The notes under the pieces are model-generated. The model searched no databases, was not told where the DNA came from, and saw only the letters and a list, made by a program, of their open reading frames with translations. From NCBI GenBank assembly GCA_947311845.1, contig CAMZMU010000111.1, positions 10,917,028 to 10,981,027 of the forward strand: DNA of 64,000 bases. The letters run 5' to 3'. The position numbers and the translations under genes are program-made. The first letter of the stretch is position 1; every line of letters starts with the position of its first letter. This DNA comes from Poa pratensis. Taxonomy: Eukaryota; Streptophyta; Magnoliopsida; Poales; Poaceae. Positions 22,756-33,796 of the stretch are shown piece after piece.

Positions 22756-22960
22756 TCGCCGCCGACCAACAAACACCACACACACGCACGCCCCTCTCGC
22801 CGATGGATCAATATACTCCTATCCAACTCCGGGAATTAAATGGCAACAAGCGTGGCCGTTGCCGAGGCTAGGGCCCCGGGGACGATGGAGAGTGTTCCGG
22901 AACAACGTGGACCAAGCAAGCAGAAAGCTGACAACACTTGGCAAAAAACGCACCTTTCCG
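22756..22960 (-). promoter_or_regulatory. Upstream region of MSL copy 2
   Basis: It matches the upstream regions of copies 1 and 3 for about 190 bases (ACCAACAAACACCACACAC, GTTGCCGAGGCTAGGGCCC, GAGTGTTCCGGAACAACGTG). It then changes directly into U-block sequence. There is no inserted repeat like those upstream of the other two copies. Confidence 0.55.
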
Positions 22961-24640
22961 CCGCCGGGTCGATCGGTCTCATGCTCGTGCTAATCTCGAT
23001 CGATCGCCGCCGGGTCGTGCCGGCCATGGTTTAAGGATCCGTGGAAAAGATTGGCAGCATGGGTACAAAAAGCAGGTGCAGTGCGAGCTTAGCATGTGAC
23101 ACTCTCTCTGCTTTGCTTCCGGCTCCATCACTTACAAGTGGGGTGACGGAGATGATCATAACAGCGGGGTGTGATGTGTGCGTTGAGCGTATGCGCGCGA
23201 ATTATACCATGTATGTTCAGAAGAAAACGACAATGTATCTATACCGCCTAATGGGAACCGGCGAAGGTTGCCATCGCGCGCTGTGAAGAATGATGGGTCG
23301 GTCTCACGTTCTTGATCTCCATCGGGTCGTGCCGGCCATGTTTAAGGCGGATCCGTGGAAAATTAAAGATGCCGCGGTGCACGCTTAGCATGTGACACTC
23401 TCGCCGCTTTCGGCTCCGTCACTTACAAGTCGTGTGTACGTATAAACGACTCCTTAGACCAAGCGGGGCACCGCCACCAGTAATCCACTACGTCCCGTTT
23501 CTCGGTTACCGTCCTAATCTCGTGATCTAGATGTCCCGGTCGGCCGGTCGGCGAGCTTAACGGTGATGTATCGTTCGAAGTGGGGCCGGAACCAAAACCA
23601 AAACCAAAACGTAAATTCTTCACATGCATGGGTGCCGTTGCATTTGCATAACAGGAAAGATGCTGACGTGTGATGGTTTGGCCATTAGCGGACGGATTCA
23701 AGAGGCCATCCCAATTATTATGCCGGGCGCGTCAATGATCGTGATTTCGCCATGGAATGTTTAGGGAAGGGAGTGATTAGTGAGCGCGATGTGTACACGC
23801 TCAGATTGTTTTTCGGGAGAAAAACAAACAAATGATTTTGCCAAAAACGTCCAAGCAAAGACGCTGGGAGGTCGCTGGCAGTGAACATACATATGTACCA
23901 CGCGCAGGGACGCCGTAGTGTGTTTAGTGGCTTCCTTAATACGGAGTAGCCTAGTACTGCAGTTTCGTCGATGACGATCGGTATACATTTTGGTCACGCA
24001 AATTGTTTCTACCTCACGGGACGCTTGAATTAGATGGTACGGCAAACCATTACGTCCATATGGATGGATGGACTATAGTAATGTGCTTTGTTTTATTTGG
24101 AAAGATCGCCCGATAAAATCAGGAGTGACGTGATACAGCAACTACTGTAGCACGTGAGCAGGCAAGCGAGATCGAGCAAGTACCACCGGGCACCAGCTAG
24201 CTACGGATAGGCTGGGGCTTGAGAGCAAGAAGCCCTGGAGCTGACACGAGACTGAACTGGAATCCGTTGTAAAAATACTCCTACGCCTTCACCTACCAAC
24301 TACCATCGCCCCTTTTCACGCGAAAAGAGGGCGACGTGTACGAGCAGAATCTCGCGAAGAAGTCAGAGTGCGCGCATGCGTGCATCGGCAAGGCACTGAG
24401 CTGCAGGCACACCTGTTCTCTGCTGGGTTGAACCGCCGTAGCTTTCCGAGAATGGCGTACATGTACGTACAATTACGAGCGAGAAGGCTACGGCTGTGGT
24501 CATACTGGCCTACCGCCGGCCCCTTGTTTCTTGCGTGTTTTTTTTTGGCGTTTCTCGGGTGATGGCGATGTGCCCATGCAGGACGAGACTGCTGTTTTCA
24601 GTTTTAAGAGAGAGAGAGGCGCTGGCTGACGAGGCATGTG
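22961..24640. repeat. U block 3
   Basis: A compact copy of the MSL-linked block. It has duplicated first modules (GTCGTGCCGGCCATG at about 23015 and 23325; GCTTAGCATGTGACACTC at 23088 and 23384). Then come CCGTCCTAATCTCGTGATCT, CACATGCATGGGTGCCGTTG, GTGATTTCGCCATGGAATG, GCAAGTACCACCGGGCACC and a shortened final part ending GTGCCCATGCAGGACGAGAC at about 24571-24590. It lacks the MITE present in blocks 1 and 4. Several later modules are deleted. Confidence 0.7.
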
Positions 24641-24772
24641 GCCGGCCATAATTCGCTTGGCACTCTCTATTTTCTCTGAGACCGCGACGAACGACGACAA
24701 GGTTGGCCTTCTAACGCGGCGAGGGACGAAGACAACGCGGACCGTCTGACCCTACTCCCCGCGTCTACGTTA

Positions 24773-26062
24773 GAGCATATGCACCGGGCCCTCCAAAACG
24801 GTGTCCAACACCCCAATTGGGGGTGCCGGACACATGTCCGCCCAAGTTTTGGAGGCCGCCCACAGCGGCGCCCCCCAAAGGCCCGCCCCCAACGGCGAGC
24901 AACGGATCGAACACCTTGCGGGAGTTCAAATTGATTCCAAAAAAACTGAAACGATTCAAATTTCATTCACAAAATACGGCCTAGGCGCCCTAACCCTAGT
25001 CTACTCCTCATCGGTGGTGACCAGCCACGACTCGCCGCCGTCCTCGTCGTCCTCGTCGAGCACGACATAGGCGGAGGAGGAGCCGGCACGGCTGGTGGAC
25101 GCGCTGTCTTGGCGGCGCGGTGCACGGCTGCAGTAGGCGCAGCCGGAGGAGGACGAGGCCCCCGTTGCCACCGAGGTGGCGATGGTGGCCATGTAGTCGG
25201 GGTTGTCGCGCTCGATGGTGGTCACCGAGTCTGCGAGCGCGGCCAGGAACCCCGGCGTGTCGCCGTCGTGCTCGTTCCGCAGCGGGGACGGCACGGCGAA
25301 CCCGTACGGGATCGTCTCCACCGGAGGCAGCGGCGTCCTGGGCCTGGGGCGGCGCAGGTAGAACCGGCAGCGCGGTGGGGATTGGGCTCGGGGTTGAGCG
25401 CGTTCCCGGATGACGATGCCGCCGCTCCTCCTTCACCCTGGAGAAGCGGGGTGGCGTGCGGCACTGCTGGTTGTCGACGACCTGGCGTCGCGGTGGCAGC
25501 GGCATCAGCCAAAACGGGGTAGGGTTCCCCGTTGCGGCGTGCCGACGGGCGGCCTGGATGGCCGAAGCCACCGTGTGGCCAGTCGTGCCGCCCCTCCGCG
25601 TTCCAGCGGCCCGGCGGCGTGCGGCCGTCATAGAACGACTCCGCCTCCCGGCGCTCCCGCTGGAAGCGCGCCATCCACGCCGCCCAGTTATTGTCGTCGT
25701 ACTCTGGGTCGGCGCGCTCCTCCCTTTAGAGCCAGCTCCGGCGTCGGGCGATGGCGCGCGCGATCTAGTCCGGCGTCACCGGGAGCGGAGGAATTGGGAG
25801 CCCGTTGTTGAACGACGTCGCCCAGTTCTTCGAGAGTCAGGAATCCGGCGGGACGAGCAGCTCGTACCGAAAGAGCTCCCACGCCTCCTCGGTGCCGATG
25901 GTGCGCCCGCTGTGGCTGTTGCCCGCCTCGTCGGTGTTCGCCATTGCGCGGTAACGGAGTTGGGTGCGGCGACGGAGGTGGAAGAAGGGGATGTGGGAAA
26001 GCAGGCGAAGAGGGTGAGTGCGGCGATGAGGGCGCGACGAGTGGCCTTTTATGGGCGCGGCG
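24773..26062 (-). mobile_element. PIF/Harbinger-like transposon remnant
   Basis: The left end reads GAGCATATGCACCGGGCCC preceded by TTA. This agrees with the GAGCATCT ends and TAA/TTA duplications of the related elements. Sub-terminal GGTGCCGGACACATGTCCG is shared with the 9480 element. The right end is lost at about 26062, where an LTR fragment begins. A decayed minus-strand gene fills most of it. Confidence 0.55.
25001..25944 (-). pseudogene. Transposon-associated protein, broken by stops and a frameshift
   Basis: From ATG 25944 the minus strand reads MANTDEAGNSHSGRTIGTEE and AWELFRYELLVPPDS, then a TGA. The same frame resumes (NWATSFNNGLPIPPLPVTPD) with two more stops. It then continues as NNWAAWMARFQRERREAESF. 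A shift near 25330-25400 leads into METIPYGFAVPSPLRNEHDG and ends VVLDEDDEDGGESWLVTTDE at 25001. There is no transposase catalytic motif that I can identify. I recognise it only as a protein type that accompanies GAGCATCT-ended elements in Triticeae. Function is unknown, and it is not expressible as a full protein here. Confidence 0.55.
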
Positions 26063-26790
26063 AGGGAGGTGATCTTGATGCCAAATACTTCATTATACCA
26101 TTATCTTCATCGCATCAATCTTGAATCCAACATATGGAGTTCAAGCATTGCCTATGGACAAACACTACAAGTATAACTCAATGAAACCACCAGTCCATAG
26201 GGATTGTCATTAATTACCAAAACCACACATGGGGGCGCCATGTCCTTTCAATCTCCCCCATTTTGGTAATTGATGACAATCTCTTTTACGAGGGTTTAAA
26301 TAATGAATTTATGCATTAAACCCTCTAAAACTTCTTCCCCATTTGCATCCATTTCCAAAATGGGCGAAAAATCTTAGAAGGTCAATATAGTAAGAGCTCC
26401 CCCCATAATGTGTGCATTTCTCAATATATGAGTGAAATCAAATACACATATCCAATGACGAATAGTTGGAGAGAGATCAAACTATATTGAGGATCCAAAG
26501 AGTGTAAAAGATTTTCCATATCAAACCTTTTATAATTCTCCAAATAAAAAGTAATCACTCAAAAAGATCCAATTAACCAAATAAACACAAGATATTATGA
26601 TTTGAGCAAAAGAGTGTTTTAAAGAAAATAGAGGAGCTCCTCAATATTTGTACACTACTTAGATTATTGTATTTGAATACAAGGTGTACAAAAATGGAAT
26701 CCTCAATCCCCCGGTATTCTCTAAAACCCAAAATCAAATGGATTCACAAGCCCAATAAGATGCAAATGAAAATCAAAGCTTGTGTCTTAC
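26063..26790 (-). mobile_element. LTR-retrotransposon fragment (3' end, minus strand)
   Basis: On the minus strand a polypurine tract AATGGGGGAGAT is followed by TTGAAAGGACATGGCGCC, the start of an LTR, at about 26251. Only ~190 bases of the LTR remain, up to the Harbinger-like remnant. Non-coding internal sequence extends right to about 26790. Copia is likely from the polypurine context, but no coding domain survives. Confidence 0.5.
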
Positions 26791-28254
26791 CCCATGGTGA
26801 AGATAATAGGCTCGTCGAGACGAGCATGAGGTTAAGGATATCCACTAAGATGAGTGTGTCTTACCCCGTAGCACAGGAGCTCCGCAAGGCTGAAGCCTCG
26901 ACATTTACCAAACTCGCCGCCCGCCAACATACGCCACTACGGTCATGAAACCTCCATCATTGTCTCCCTTAAGGTACCGTCACGAGGTCTGCCATACGGA
27001 GGCGAGGAGTAGCTTGAATCGGGAGGGAACTGCCTCCACCCCAAAAGACAGTAGTCGACCGGACGCGGCCGCAGGCACACCAGTCCCAATTAGGCCCGGT
27101 CGGACCCAGCGGGCCCGTAAAGCTTACACAGAGGCATACTAGTCTCAAGAGGATCTAGCCAGGCCCAGATCGGGCTCATAAAGCCCACCGCCACGCTGCA
27201 ACAGTCTGGCCGCCATCGCCGCTACACCCCTACACGAGCTACACCACCGCCACACCCGTGCACGAGCTACACCGCCGCCATCTACAGATCGCGCCGCGCA
27301 GAGCAGGCCCGCCCATCCCGACCCAGATGGGGCCCGAAGGGCCCAAATCTGGACCGAGGGGCTCAGTCGACGCCGTCTTGCATCAGCCCGTCACCCCGCA
27401 GCACCACGAACACGCCACCGCGCCGCCAACACGCGGCGGCGGCGCCGCCGCCGCCCTAGGAGCACCGTCACCGGGAGGGAGAGAGCCCCGCCTCCTCCTC
27501 AAGCCGCGCATGGAAGAGCATTCCGCCGGCGCTGACGCCACCCGGGCATCGCCCGGTGGACCCTGCCACAGGCGGCAATGGGGGATCTAGGAGGAGAGGG
27601 GGCCGGGGTGGGGGAGGATGGAGACGCGCTCCGTCGCCTCGGGGGTGACGCGAGCACAGGAGCTTTTTTCGTCCCGGACAGTTTCCCCACATACATTCTA
27701 CTCAATGAATTTGGTCAAATTCTCTAACGGAGGATGTTGGTGTGCTGCACCCATGCACAGTGGTCGACGGCGGTGCATGGTTCACATTTGTTCTCCGTTC
27801 TCGAACACGGGATCAAGATTAGCGCAAATTTGGTACGAACCCACGAAATTTCTTTGTTCCGCGTCATATGCCTACGAAGGGGGAGATTATATGTATGTGC
27901 ATTGCATTCACATATGTGAAATTCAGAAGAAAAAACCCGATGAAACACGTAGAAGTGATCGAGATTTCGCTTAGGTCGATGAGTTAAGGCTTTAGTTCGT
28001 CGATTTGAGTGCGCCAAATTTTGACATGACGTTTTCTTATTTATTTTAAGGTTTTAGGAACAATTGGATAAATAGGAATAAAAAAAGAGAATAAATTTTT
28101 ACCCCGATATGATCACATATTGGAATTATAAATCACTTGGAAATATTTTTCTAATAAAATATTCCTTGAAAGAAATAATTCATTTCATGAGAAGTAATTG
28201 AGACAATATAAATAAAAGAAAAAAGAATATACATATTTCATGAGAAGTTTTTCA
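26791..28254. other. Unclassified repeat debris, GC-rich then AT-rich
   Basis: The first 900 bases are GC-rich (ACCGCCGCCATCTACAGATC, GACCCAGATGGGGCCC) and resemble 5' non-coding parts of cereal LINE-type elements. No frame is convincing. The stretch 27735-27850 (GTGTGCTGCACCCATGC, TCTCGAACACGGGATC) has a diverged partner at 63170-63290. The final 250 bases are AT-rich without recognisable features. Confidence 0.3.
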
Positions 28255-28496
28255 CATGGGTGCCGTTGCGTAACAAGATTGATTCCTGACGTGTGATGGT
28301 TTGGCCATTAGCGGATGGATTCAAGAGGCCATCTATTCATGGGCCCGCTCTGGCTGAACCCAATTAATATGCGCATCAATGATCGGAAGGAAGCGTTCTA
28401 CACTGAAGCAAAAGGTCGTGATTTCGCCATGGAATGTTTGGGGAAGGGAGTGAACGCAATGTTTGCGAAAGAAAAGCAAATGATTGCCAAAACGTA

Positions 28497-28609
28497 CTCC
28501 CTCCGTTCCAAATTAATTGACTTCCATGTGGATGTATCTATACGTGTAACATGTCTAGATACATCTATGTGTGGACAAATAGAATTCAATTAATTTGGAA
28601 CGGAGGGAG
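28497..28609. mobile_element. Stowaway-type MITE, same site as in U block 1
   Basis: A 113-bp element with CTCCCTCCGTTCCAAATTAA and its inverse, flanked by TA. The surrounding sequence (GCCAAAACG on the left, CAAGCAAA on the right) matches the surroundings of the 4358-4480 MITE. The insertion therefore probably predates the duplication that separated the two blocks. Confidence 0.9.
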
Positions 28610-29146
28610 TACAAGCAAAAGGTAATAGCTGGAGGAGGACCAGCTGATTTAGCGGTTTCCTCTATGACAGGCTAGCAAAAAAAAATTGTACATCCGCCCA
28701 AACCATTTGTACAATTTCCTCGGTCCATGCACATTTCGGTCATGCTAATTGTTTCCTCATCGAAAGGAATCGCTTCTACCACGCCAAACCGCTTGAATTA
28801 GATGGTAATCATTACATCCATATGGATGGACTACAGTAATGTGCTCCCAAAAGGCCAAAACAACCTTGTTTTATTTAGAAGGAAGCGAACAAAAAACTCC
28901 AGTACTCTGATAGAATCAGGAGAGAAGTGATACAAAAGCATCTGTAGCAAGCATTCGAGCAAGTACCACCGGGGCACCAGCTAGCTAGGTATATAGGCTG
29001 GTACGTTCTGTTCTGATCCAAGTGTAGCCTGGGGCTTCAAAGCAGGAAGCATGAGATGAGATACCCTTCTTTTTGGAGGCGACCGGCCTGGAGCTGACAC
29101 GAGACGGAACCTGGAATCCTTTCTACTAGTACTGTTGTATATTTAG

Positions 29147-29620
29147 CAGATTATGACCCTTTGAATGACTTTTAGCCACATAATGGTCCTTCCACTAAAA
29201 CGCCATGGGTTTAGGCGTCTTGAAATCTCAGAGCCTCTAGATACCTTTGAAAACGTCATATACTTTGACGTATTTAGTCTGGAAAACCGTTAAAAATTAA
29301 GTCATCTGGAATAAAGCATTTGTTTTCAGTTTCAGGCCCCTAAGAATTTCAGAATACGCCATATCCGAATGATGTATTCTGAGATTGTCAGAAACTATGA
29401 GTCTCAAAATAACATATTAAATGACTTAGAATTTTTTGCGTTTCTGAGACTCTCGCCGGCCTAAGTGTACGACGTTTTCTGAAATTTTCAGAGCCTCTCA
29501 CATATTCAGCACGCCTAAACATATGTTGTTTTCGAAAAAGGCCAGAGTTCACTAAAAGTTATTTAAAGGGCACAATTAGCTGAAGGTTAGCAAATGGACC
29601 ATTTACTACCTATTTTTTTT
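29147..29620. mobile_element. Unclassified ~470-bp insertion in U block 4
   Basis: It separates TACTGTTGTATAT from GGGAGATTTGTGGTGCATGC, which are adjacent modules in blocks 1 and 2. The left part has TTATGACCCTTTGAATGAC and the right part AAATGGACCATTTACTACC. It is non-coding and rich in TCTGAGA/TCAGAGCCTC phrases in both orientations. No clear terminal repeats or target duplication were found. Confidence 0.4.
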
Positions 29621-30545
29621 GGGAGATTTGTGGTGCATGCAGGCAAGGACAGATGCATGATTCACCCTTTTCGTTAATATCTGGCGTCGTGTCGTTCATG
29701 TGTGCCCTACCTTTCTTTTCTACTTAGTTGATTGACTAGTGATAACAGTAAAAGAAAGCGCGGCTCCTACGTGACGTCGCATCTATTCCAAGATAAGATC
29801 AGTGATCAACCACTCTACTACTCTAGGTTCTAGATACTGTACCACACAAGGGCAGGCGGCGGTAAGAGGATACTCCTCCACGTTCACCTACCATCGCCAT
29901 TTTCACGGGGAAAGAGCGCGACGTGTTGGAGCTCAAGAACCCGAGTGCGCATGCATCGGCAAGACGCACACCTGTTCTGTGCTGGGCCGCAGTAGTAAAC
30001 GCATGCGGGGGGGCGAGCTGGTGAACCGCCGTAGCTTTCCGGAAATGGCGCACGGTACGCCAGGTAGGAATGTCCGCTACGTTTTTGGGCCCTGCAAAAA
30101 AAACGAGGCGCTGGTACCTGCACCGGAGTACACTGCCGGATGGCGACGGCAGTACAGGTACGTACAATTACGATAACGATACGGCTGTACCACTGGCCTA
30201 CCGCTCCTTGTCGTGTGCTGGGCCCGTTTCATACCGGCTGCCGGGACTGGATCAGCTGGAGCCCGGAGCCGACGAGGCAAGCGGCAGCCTGGAATCTGGA
30301 TGGTTGGGCCACGGCTCCGTGTGTGTAGGGGCTGGATTAAGCACGCGATTTATTCGGGCGTGTTTCAGCGGGGAAGATCCGTTTTGGTGTTTTCTACAGT
30401 GATGGCAATGTGCCCATGCAGGACGAGACTGCTGTTTTCAGGAGAAATACTTGTCTCTTCGGACTTCGGCGTCGTCGCGTCGTCGTCCTCTCATCTCGAC
30501 TATCGTCTCATGTACTCCGTAGCTGTTTTGCGCTAAATCATAAGT

Positions 30546-30905
30546 GATGTAGCAGTGGATGTACTCCGGTCATGACCCCCGGCCTACGCTAATTATTATG
30601 CCGCATCAATGATCTGAAGCGTCCCAGATTTGCGCAAAACATCATGATTTCGCCGTGGAATGTTTGGGCAAGGGAGTGAGCACGATGTGTGTACACGCTC
30701 AGATTGTTTTTTCGGAAGAAAAACAAATGATGTTGCCAAAACGTCCAACCAAAGACGTCGGGAGATCACGGGCAGTGAGCGTATGTACCGCGTGCAGGGC
30801 CGGAGGTTAGTGGATTTGGCAGCTTCCTCTATAGTGAAGAGAGTCCAGCAAGTTTCCTACAATTTAGGGTGACGATCAGCGTACATTTTGGTCACGCAAA
30901 TTGTT
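30546..30905. repeat. U block 5 (short fragment)
   Basis: It begins at the TATGCCGCATCAATGATC module and has ATGATTTCGCCGTGGAATG, CAAATGATGTTGCCAAAACG (no MITE) and TTTTGGTCACGCAAATTG. It is cut at about 30905, where CACTA-transposon sequence begins. Confidence 0.65.
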
Positions 30906-30959
30906 TCCTTTTAAAATCTCATTTCGGCCACATATTTTGTCTTTTATCCATAGACCACA

Positions 30960-32143
30960 TAATGTGTGATTTGCTTCCGCTATTTTACACAAACGTTGCA
31001 AATATGTATATGTTCGTCTCCTAGTTCACCTAATCGAAGAGATTACCATTCTCGGTTCTGTATTTCAACACAATATGTTCCCTTTGAGAGGTTCATGGGA
31101 GTCTTAAAGAAATATGTCCATAACCGTGCTAGGCCAGAAGTAAGCATCTCCAGGGGCTATGGAACATAGGAGGTCATTGAATTTTTTGTTGACTTTATTT
31201 CTAACCTTAAGCCGATTGGTGTTCCTCAATCGCGGCATGAGGGGAGACTGGGTAGAAAAGGCACGCTAGGAAAGAAAGCAATAATAAGTATGGACGGACT
31301 TTCTTTCACTCAAACACACTACACAGTTCTACAAAATTCCACCTTGGTGGCTCCGTATATCGAGGAACACATGAATATTGTACGCTCCAAAAACCCGGAG
31401 CAGTCTGACTCCTGGATTAAACATTCACACATGGAGACTTTCGGCGGTTGGTTGCAAAGACATCTCATGAATAACACCACTGTTGGAGAACAGCTGTACT
31501 TGTTGGCCAAGTCATCATCTTCGACTATATTGACTTTTCAAGGGTACGAGATAAATGAGAATACATTTTACACGGCCGCCAAAGATAAAAAGAGCACCAA
31601 CCAAAACAGTGGTGTCCGCTTTGATGCAACAAACAACAATGGGCAAAAGGACACATATTATGGTTACATAGACAACATATGGGAACTTGACTATGAACCT
31701 TCTTTTAAGATACCTTTGTTTCGGTGCAAATGGGTCAAGCTGACAGGCGAGGTAAAGTTAGACCAGCAGTACGGAGTGACAACAGTGGATATTAACAATC
31801 TTGGGTACAGAGACGAACCATTCGTCCTAGCCAATGATGTGGATCAAGTTTTCTATGTGAAGGATATGTCTACCAAACCGAAAAAAAGAAAATATAAGCA
31901 AGCGAATACATCATACGATGAGTCAAAGCGCCACATAGTTCTTTCAGGGGAAAAGAAACATCGTGGAAGTGGAAGACAAGACAGACATGTCAGAAGATTA
32001 CAATAAGTTTGACGAAATTCCGCCATTCACAGTGAACACTGACCCAATCCTCCTGTTAAATAATGAATATTCTCCATGGTTACGGTGCAATCATAAGACA
32101 GGGTTGACATACGCGAACAAAAAAAGTTTTATACCCCAACACT
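30960..32143 (+). pseudogene. CACTA TNP2-like transposase, C-terminal part (DUF4218 end + DUF4216)
   Basis: The reading frame starts inside the DUF4218 region (YVPFERFMGVLKKYVHNRAR). It meets a TAG at 31167-31169 where the family continues GYAT-EVIEF, then reads on (EVIEFFVDFISNLKPIGVP). A 238-residue open stretch from 31290 follows, containing the DUF4216 signature (YYGYIDNIWELDYEPSFKIP, LFRCKWVK, YRDEPFVLANDVDQVFYVKD). A last piece in another frame (EDYNKFDEIPPFTVNTDPIL) runs to about 32143. The catalytic N-terminal half of the transposase is absent, so no transposase activity is possible from this copy. Confidence 0.8.
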
Positions 32144-32149
32144 AGATAC

Positions 32150-32569
32150 AGATGTTGGTGATGTGTAATAATGTATTAAATCTTTTATGTAACCTTTTTG
32201 GTTCTGGTTCTATGAGACAGAGGACTCCATTTGCAACCACGTGCAATAAGAATCACTCAAAATATTGTATTTTTACATATAGATATTATTTTTACAAATA
32301 TAGACAATTAACCAATTAAATCAAATAGATATGATTTTTACAATTAAACAATTAAATCAAATATAGACAATTAAACAAATTACATCAACTATAGACAATT
32401 AAACAATTAAATGAAATATAGATATGATTCAAATATAGATATTAGTTTTACAAATATAGATATGATTTTTCTAGTATAGACAATTAAACATGTAAATCAA
32501 ATAGATATAAAAGAAATCAGAAAAAAGAAAAAGGAACGAGAGAAAAAAAACCAATTCCAAAAGCCCATT
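32150..32569. other. AT-rich spacer between the two CACTA genes
   Basis: About 400 bases with repeated TATAGACAATTAAACAATTA- and AAATATAGATATGATT-like phrases, i.e. short degenerate tandem repeats. No gene is visible. Confidence 0.5.
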
Positions 32570-32760
32570 TAGTCACGGTTGACAATGCCAACCGGGACTA
32601 AAGGTGGGCTTCGCCCGCTTAATTTTCGCGGCCGGCCCAAAAATCACTTTAGCCCCGGTTGGTGGTATCAACCGGGACTAAAGGTAGACCTTTAGCACCC
32701 GGTACTAAAGGACCTTTAGTCCTGGTTCGTGGTGCCAACCGGGACTAAAGGTGATTTGTA
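32570..32760. repeat. CACTA sub-terminal-type repeats in an internal position
   Basis: The motif ACCGGGACTAAAGGT and its inverse occur at least five times here (TTTAGTCACGGTTG, CAACCGGGACTAAAGG, AGCCCCGGTTGGTGG and others). They are arranged as short inverted pairs, like the units at the right terminus (37675-37847). They are followed by a TATA-like TTTGTATATATAGCGCGG at about 32755. The segment could be the promoter region of the second gene, or the end of a second CACTA element. Confidence 0.6.
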
Positions 32761-33796
32761 TATATAGCGCGGCCGCTCACCTCCATCCCCAGTCCCCTTT
32801 CTTGCAGTTCCATGCGATCTCTTCGCCCACAACGACGGCGGCTGTGACCATCGAACCCATCGACGGCGGGGCGCGCACAGCAGGTTGACGGCCGCCGCGG
32901 TTGACGCTCGCATGTCTTCTCCTTTGCCGGTCTGTCCTCTGCCGGTCCGTGCGCCGCCTCCTCGTCGCCGGGTGCCGCCTTCCTCCTCATCGCCGGCCGC
33001 CGCCTCCTCCTCCTCCCGTCGCCGGGCGCCGCCGCTGGCTTTCTATCCGGTACGGCCCCCCTCCCCTCCCTTCTCCTCTCTCCAATTTTGCCAAATCCCG
33101 GGCGGGCGCGACAAGTGGCGGTGGGCGCCTCCCTGCCCGTACGTCGGCGTGGGTGGCGGCGGCGGTCCAGGATTCCGTGTGCTTGCGTACGAGCCCCGCC
33201 TGGCGACATCGGCCATCGGCATCCTGGACGCCACGACGCCGGTGGCTTTGCATGGCATGCATCGTTCCGTGTTCTTGAGTGGCTGCTGCTAATGGCACGC
33301 CGGCAGTAAGCTTTGTAATTTTATAATTTGTGCTTGAGAACTAGTTATGCAAGTATGCATTTTTTTGAATTCTAGTTTACTACTAGTTGAAGGCTATTTT
33401 CCATCTGAAATTTGTGGCATGCTATTAGTTTACTACCATCTGAAATTTTCCATCTGAAATTTGTGGTATTCTAGTTTACTACTAGTTATGCAAGTATGCA
33501 TTTGTTCTTGAAATTTTTCTAGTTTACTGCTAATTTATTTGTATACATATGCTAGATTATTGAAAATTGATCGATACGGTTTAGGACATATTAGGACAAT
33601 TATTGAAAATAGTTAGCAAAATAGTTAGCAAAATATTAGGACATATTATAGAAAACATGTCATATCATTCATAGGAAATGTTGAAAATTGCAAATGTTAT
33701 GTTATAGGAAATGTTGATTTTTGAAAATTTGCACTTTCTGACTTAGACATTTTCATATTCTAAATTGTTTTATCTTTCTTCTAGATTACATAAGCT

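Larger units (their letters stand above)
28255..30545. repeat. U block 4
   Basis: It starts at the TTCACATGGGTGCCGTTGCG module and runs to the final GTGCCCATGCAGGACGAGAC module (30410). Next to block 1 it is the most complete copy for the second half. It shares with block 1 a MITE at the same site (28497-28609). A ~470-bp unclassified insertion interrupts it at 29147-29620. The first three modules are missing, replaced by unrelated DNA. Confidence 0.75.

Noticed and set aside
25008..25631. 207-codon minus-strand arginine-rich frame
   Set aside because: It is a shadow in an alternative frame of the GC-rich transposon protein remnant. The frames with sensible composition are the ones described for 25001-25944.
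32885..33292. Overlapping proline/arginine-rich frames on both strands upstream of the second CACTA gene
   Set aside because: High GC content makes all frames open. The position and the nearby TATA-like sequence suit a 5' untranslated region.
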